Assembly: GCA_003476685.1 (NCBI GenBank)
Contig: DMVN01000083.1
Location: 1 to 6,884, forward strand
Length of the DNA stretch: 6,884 nt
Reading direction: 5' to 3'
Origin: Acidobacteriota bacterium
GTDB lineage: Bacteria > Acidobacteriota > Aminicenantia > Aminicenantales > Saccharicenantaceae
The position numbers and the translations under genes are program-made. The notes below the pieces were generated by a model. It was not told where the DNA came from and ran no database searches. It saw only the letters and a program-made list of their open reading frames with translations. Shown piece after piece: positions 5,597 to 6,884 of the stretch (positions are counted from its first letter, which is position 1; the number at the start of each line of letters is the position of its first letter).

Positions 5597-6884
5597 ATGA
5601 AAAAGAGCGTCTTTTTATTCCTGATAATTTTTTTTCTGTCAGGTTCCTGGACCGGAAGCTGGCTTGAAGGCCAGGGCCGGCCTCTGACTGGTATCTCTCT
5701 GACCTCGCCCGATAACCGTCTTGAAGTTAAAATAGAGCTGAGGGAGCAGATTTCTTACTCTGTCTATTTTAACGGCCGGCAAATTCTGGCCCCCTCGCCC
5801 ATCTCCCTGACCATCAATGATAACGTGGTTCTGGGCAGAAGACCGGTGCTGGAAAATGCCGCCAGGACCAGAGGTGATGAAACCATCAACCCCCCGGTCA
5901 GAGAAAAGAGGGCCGTGGTCAAAGATAGGTACAACCAGGTTAACCTCAAGTTCCGGGGAAATTTCGGAGTAATTTTCAGGGCCTATGATGACGGGGTGGC
6001 CTACCGTTTTTATACCGGTTACCGGGTGCCGATCAAGGTGCGCTCGGAGCAGGCGACCTTCAACTTTCCTGAAAACTATTCGGTTTACTTTCCTTTTACC
6101 AGGAGCTTCCATACTTCCTTTGAAAGTAATTATAGCTATCTGCCGTTGAAAGAAATCGGTCAGCAGAGGTTTGGCTTTACTCCGGTGGTGGTGGAGATAC
6201 CGGACGGCCCCAAGGTGGCCATAACCGATGTTGACGTGGATGATTATCCCGGTATGTTTCTGACCGGGTCCGACCAGAGTGTCCCCGGGCTGGTGGGTAA
6301 GTTTGCTCCTTATCCGCTTGAGGAAAAGCTGCGGGAGAAAAGCGACCGGGAGCTGGAAGTGGTTAAAGAAGCCGATTACATCGCCGAGACCAGGGGCGGT
6401 CGCCAGTATCCCTGGAGGCTGATAGTCGTGGCGGACAGGGATGCCAACTTTATCACCACCGACATCGTCTACCGGCTGGCCCCGCCGCTGGAAATCAAGG
6501 ATACATCCTGGATTAAACCGGGCAAGGTGGCCTGGGACTGGTGGAATGCCAATAATATTTACGGCGTTGATTTCAAAGCCGGCCTGAATACCGATACTTA
6601 TAAATATTATATTGACTTTGCCTCAAAGTACGGAATCGAATACATCATCCTGGATGAAGGCTGGTCTGACCCGGCCGACCTGTTTAAGGTAAATCCAGCC
6701 ATCAACCTGGAAGAACTGGTCCGTTACGGCCAGCAGAAAAATGTCGGCCTGATTCTGTGGTGTGTCTGGCTGACCCTCGACCGCCAGCTGGAGCGGGCGC
6801 TGGATTATTTCCAGAGGATAGGAATAAAGGGCATCAAGGTAGATTTCATGGACCGTGACGACCAGAAGATGGTTAATTTCTACC
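5597..6884 (+). CDS. Secreted GH97 family α-glycosidase (3' truncated by window)
   Basis: The first 429 residues of a glycoside hydrolase family 97 enzyme; known members hydrolyse α-glucosides (SusB) or α-galactosides. Residues 1 to about 26 are a signal peptide (KKSVFLFLIIFFLSG), so it works outside the cytoplasm. The N-terminal β-sandwich (GH97_N, about 30-290) starts with ISLTSPDNRLEVKIEL and holds YDDGVAYRF and DDYPGMFL (215-222). The catalytic barrel begins near WDWWN (313-317), followed by YIILDEGW (to 356) and GIKVDFMDRDDQ, with Asp416 in the VDF motif. From memory, retaining GH97 α-galactosidases of the BtGH97b type carry their nucleophile Asp at this point, whereas inverting SusB-type enzymes have glycine. 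That makes a retaining enzyme, perhaps an α-galactosidase, the better guess. The acid/base and most calcium-binding glutamates lie beyond the window. Full members are about 640-740 residues. The frame is uninterrupted to the window edge. Confidence 0.92.
   Translation, partial: MKKSVFLFLIIFFLSGSWTGSWLEGQGRPLTGISLTSPDNRLEVKIELREQISYSVYFNGRQILAPSPISLTINDNVVLGRRPVLENAARTRGDETINPPVREKRAVVKDRYNQVNLKFRGNFGVIFRAYDDGVAYRFYTGYRVPIKVRSEQATFNFPENYSVYFPFTRSFHTSFESNYSYLPLKEIGQQRFGFTPVVVEIPDGPKVAITDVDVDDYPGMFLTGSDQSVPGLVGKFAPYPLEEKLREKSDRELEVVKEADYIAETRGGRQYPWRLIVVADRDANFITTDIVYRLAPPLEIKDTSWIKPGKVAWDWWNANNIYGVDFKAGLNTDTYKYYIDFASKYGIEYIILDEGWSDPADLFKVNPAINLEELVRYGQQKNVGLILWCVWLTLDRQLERALDYFQRIGIKGIKVDFMDRDDQKMVNFY

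Noticed and set aside
5639..6112. 157-residue minus-strand frame within the GH97 gene
   Set aside because: The opposite strand carries an unbroken GH97 reading frame with conserved motifs, so this is an antisense shadow.

Overview
The window comes from a Gram-negative bacterium. It carries an outer-membrane β-barrel protein ending in an aromatic residue and two further proteins with export signals. The mix of a GGDEF signalling protein, a small β-barrel, a very long zinc carboxypeptidase-like protein and a GH97 glycosidase suggests a heterotroph of the Bacteroidota/Acidobacteriota/Aminicenantes type. I lean towards an Aminicenantes-like lineage from the overall style of the proteins, but this is inference: there is no rRNA or other phylogenetic marker here.

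Layout: (1) 2-472, plus strand: 3' end of a diguanylate cyclase gene, with intact GGDEF active site and RxxD inhibitory site. (2) 473-574: short gap with a weak hairpin, a possible -10 element and a good Shine-Dalgarno. (3) 575-1210, plus: 211-residue secreted β-barrel protein. (4) 1220-5353, minus: a 1377-residue exported M14-type metallopeptidase, convergent with the β-barrel gene and separated from it by 9 bp. Its N-terminal half contains a diverged tandem duplication, each copy opening with an EF-hand-like calcium loop; the peptidase domain is at the C-terminal end. (5) 5354-5596: 243-bp divergent intergenic region holding a plausible promoter and an 11-codon leader ORF with a very strong Shine-Dalgarno. 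(6) 5597 to the window end, plus: the first 429 codons of a secreted GH97 glycosidase, cut just after the predicted nucleophile Asp.

The genes do not form one operon; orientations are plus, plus, minus, plus. The common theme is the cell envelope and export: a β-barrel, an exported peptidase-like protein and an exported α-glycosidase fit breakdown of external proteins and glycans. The GGDEF gene is probably an independent regulatory neighbour. No mobile element, CRISPR array, tRNA or rRNA was seen. No gene-free stretch exceeds 300 bp.

Nothing here is clearly a new system. The best leads are the duplicated Ca-loop architecture of the long M14 protein and the leader ORF in front of the GH97 gene.
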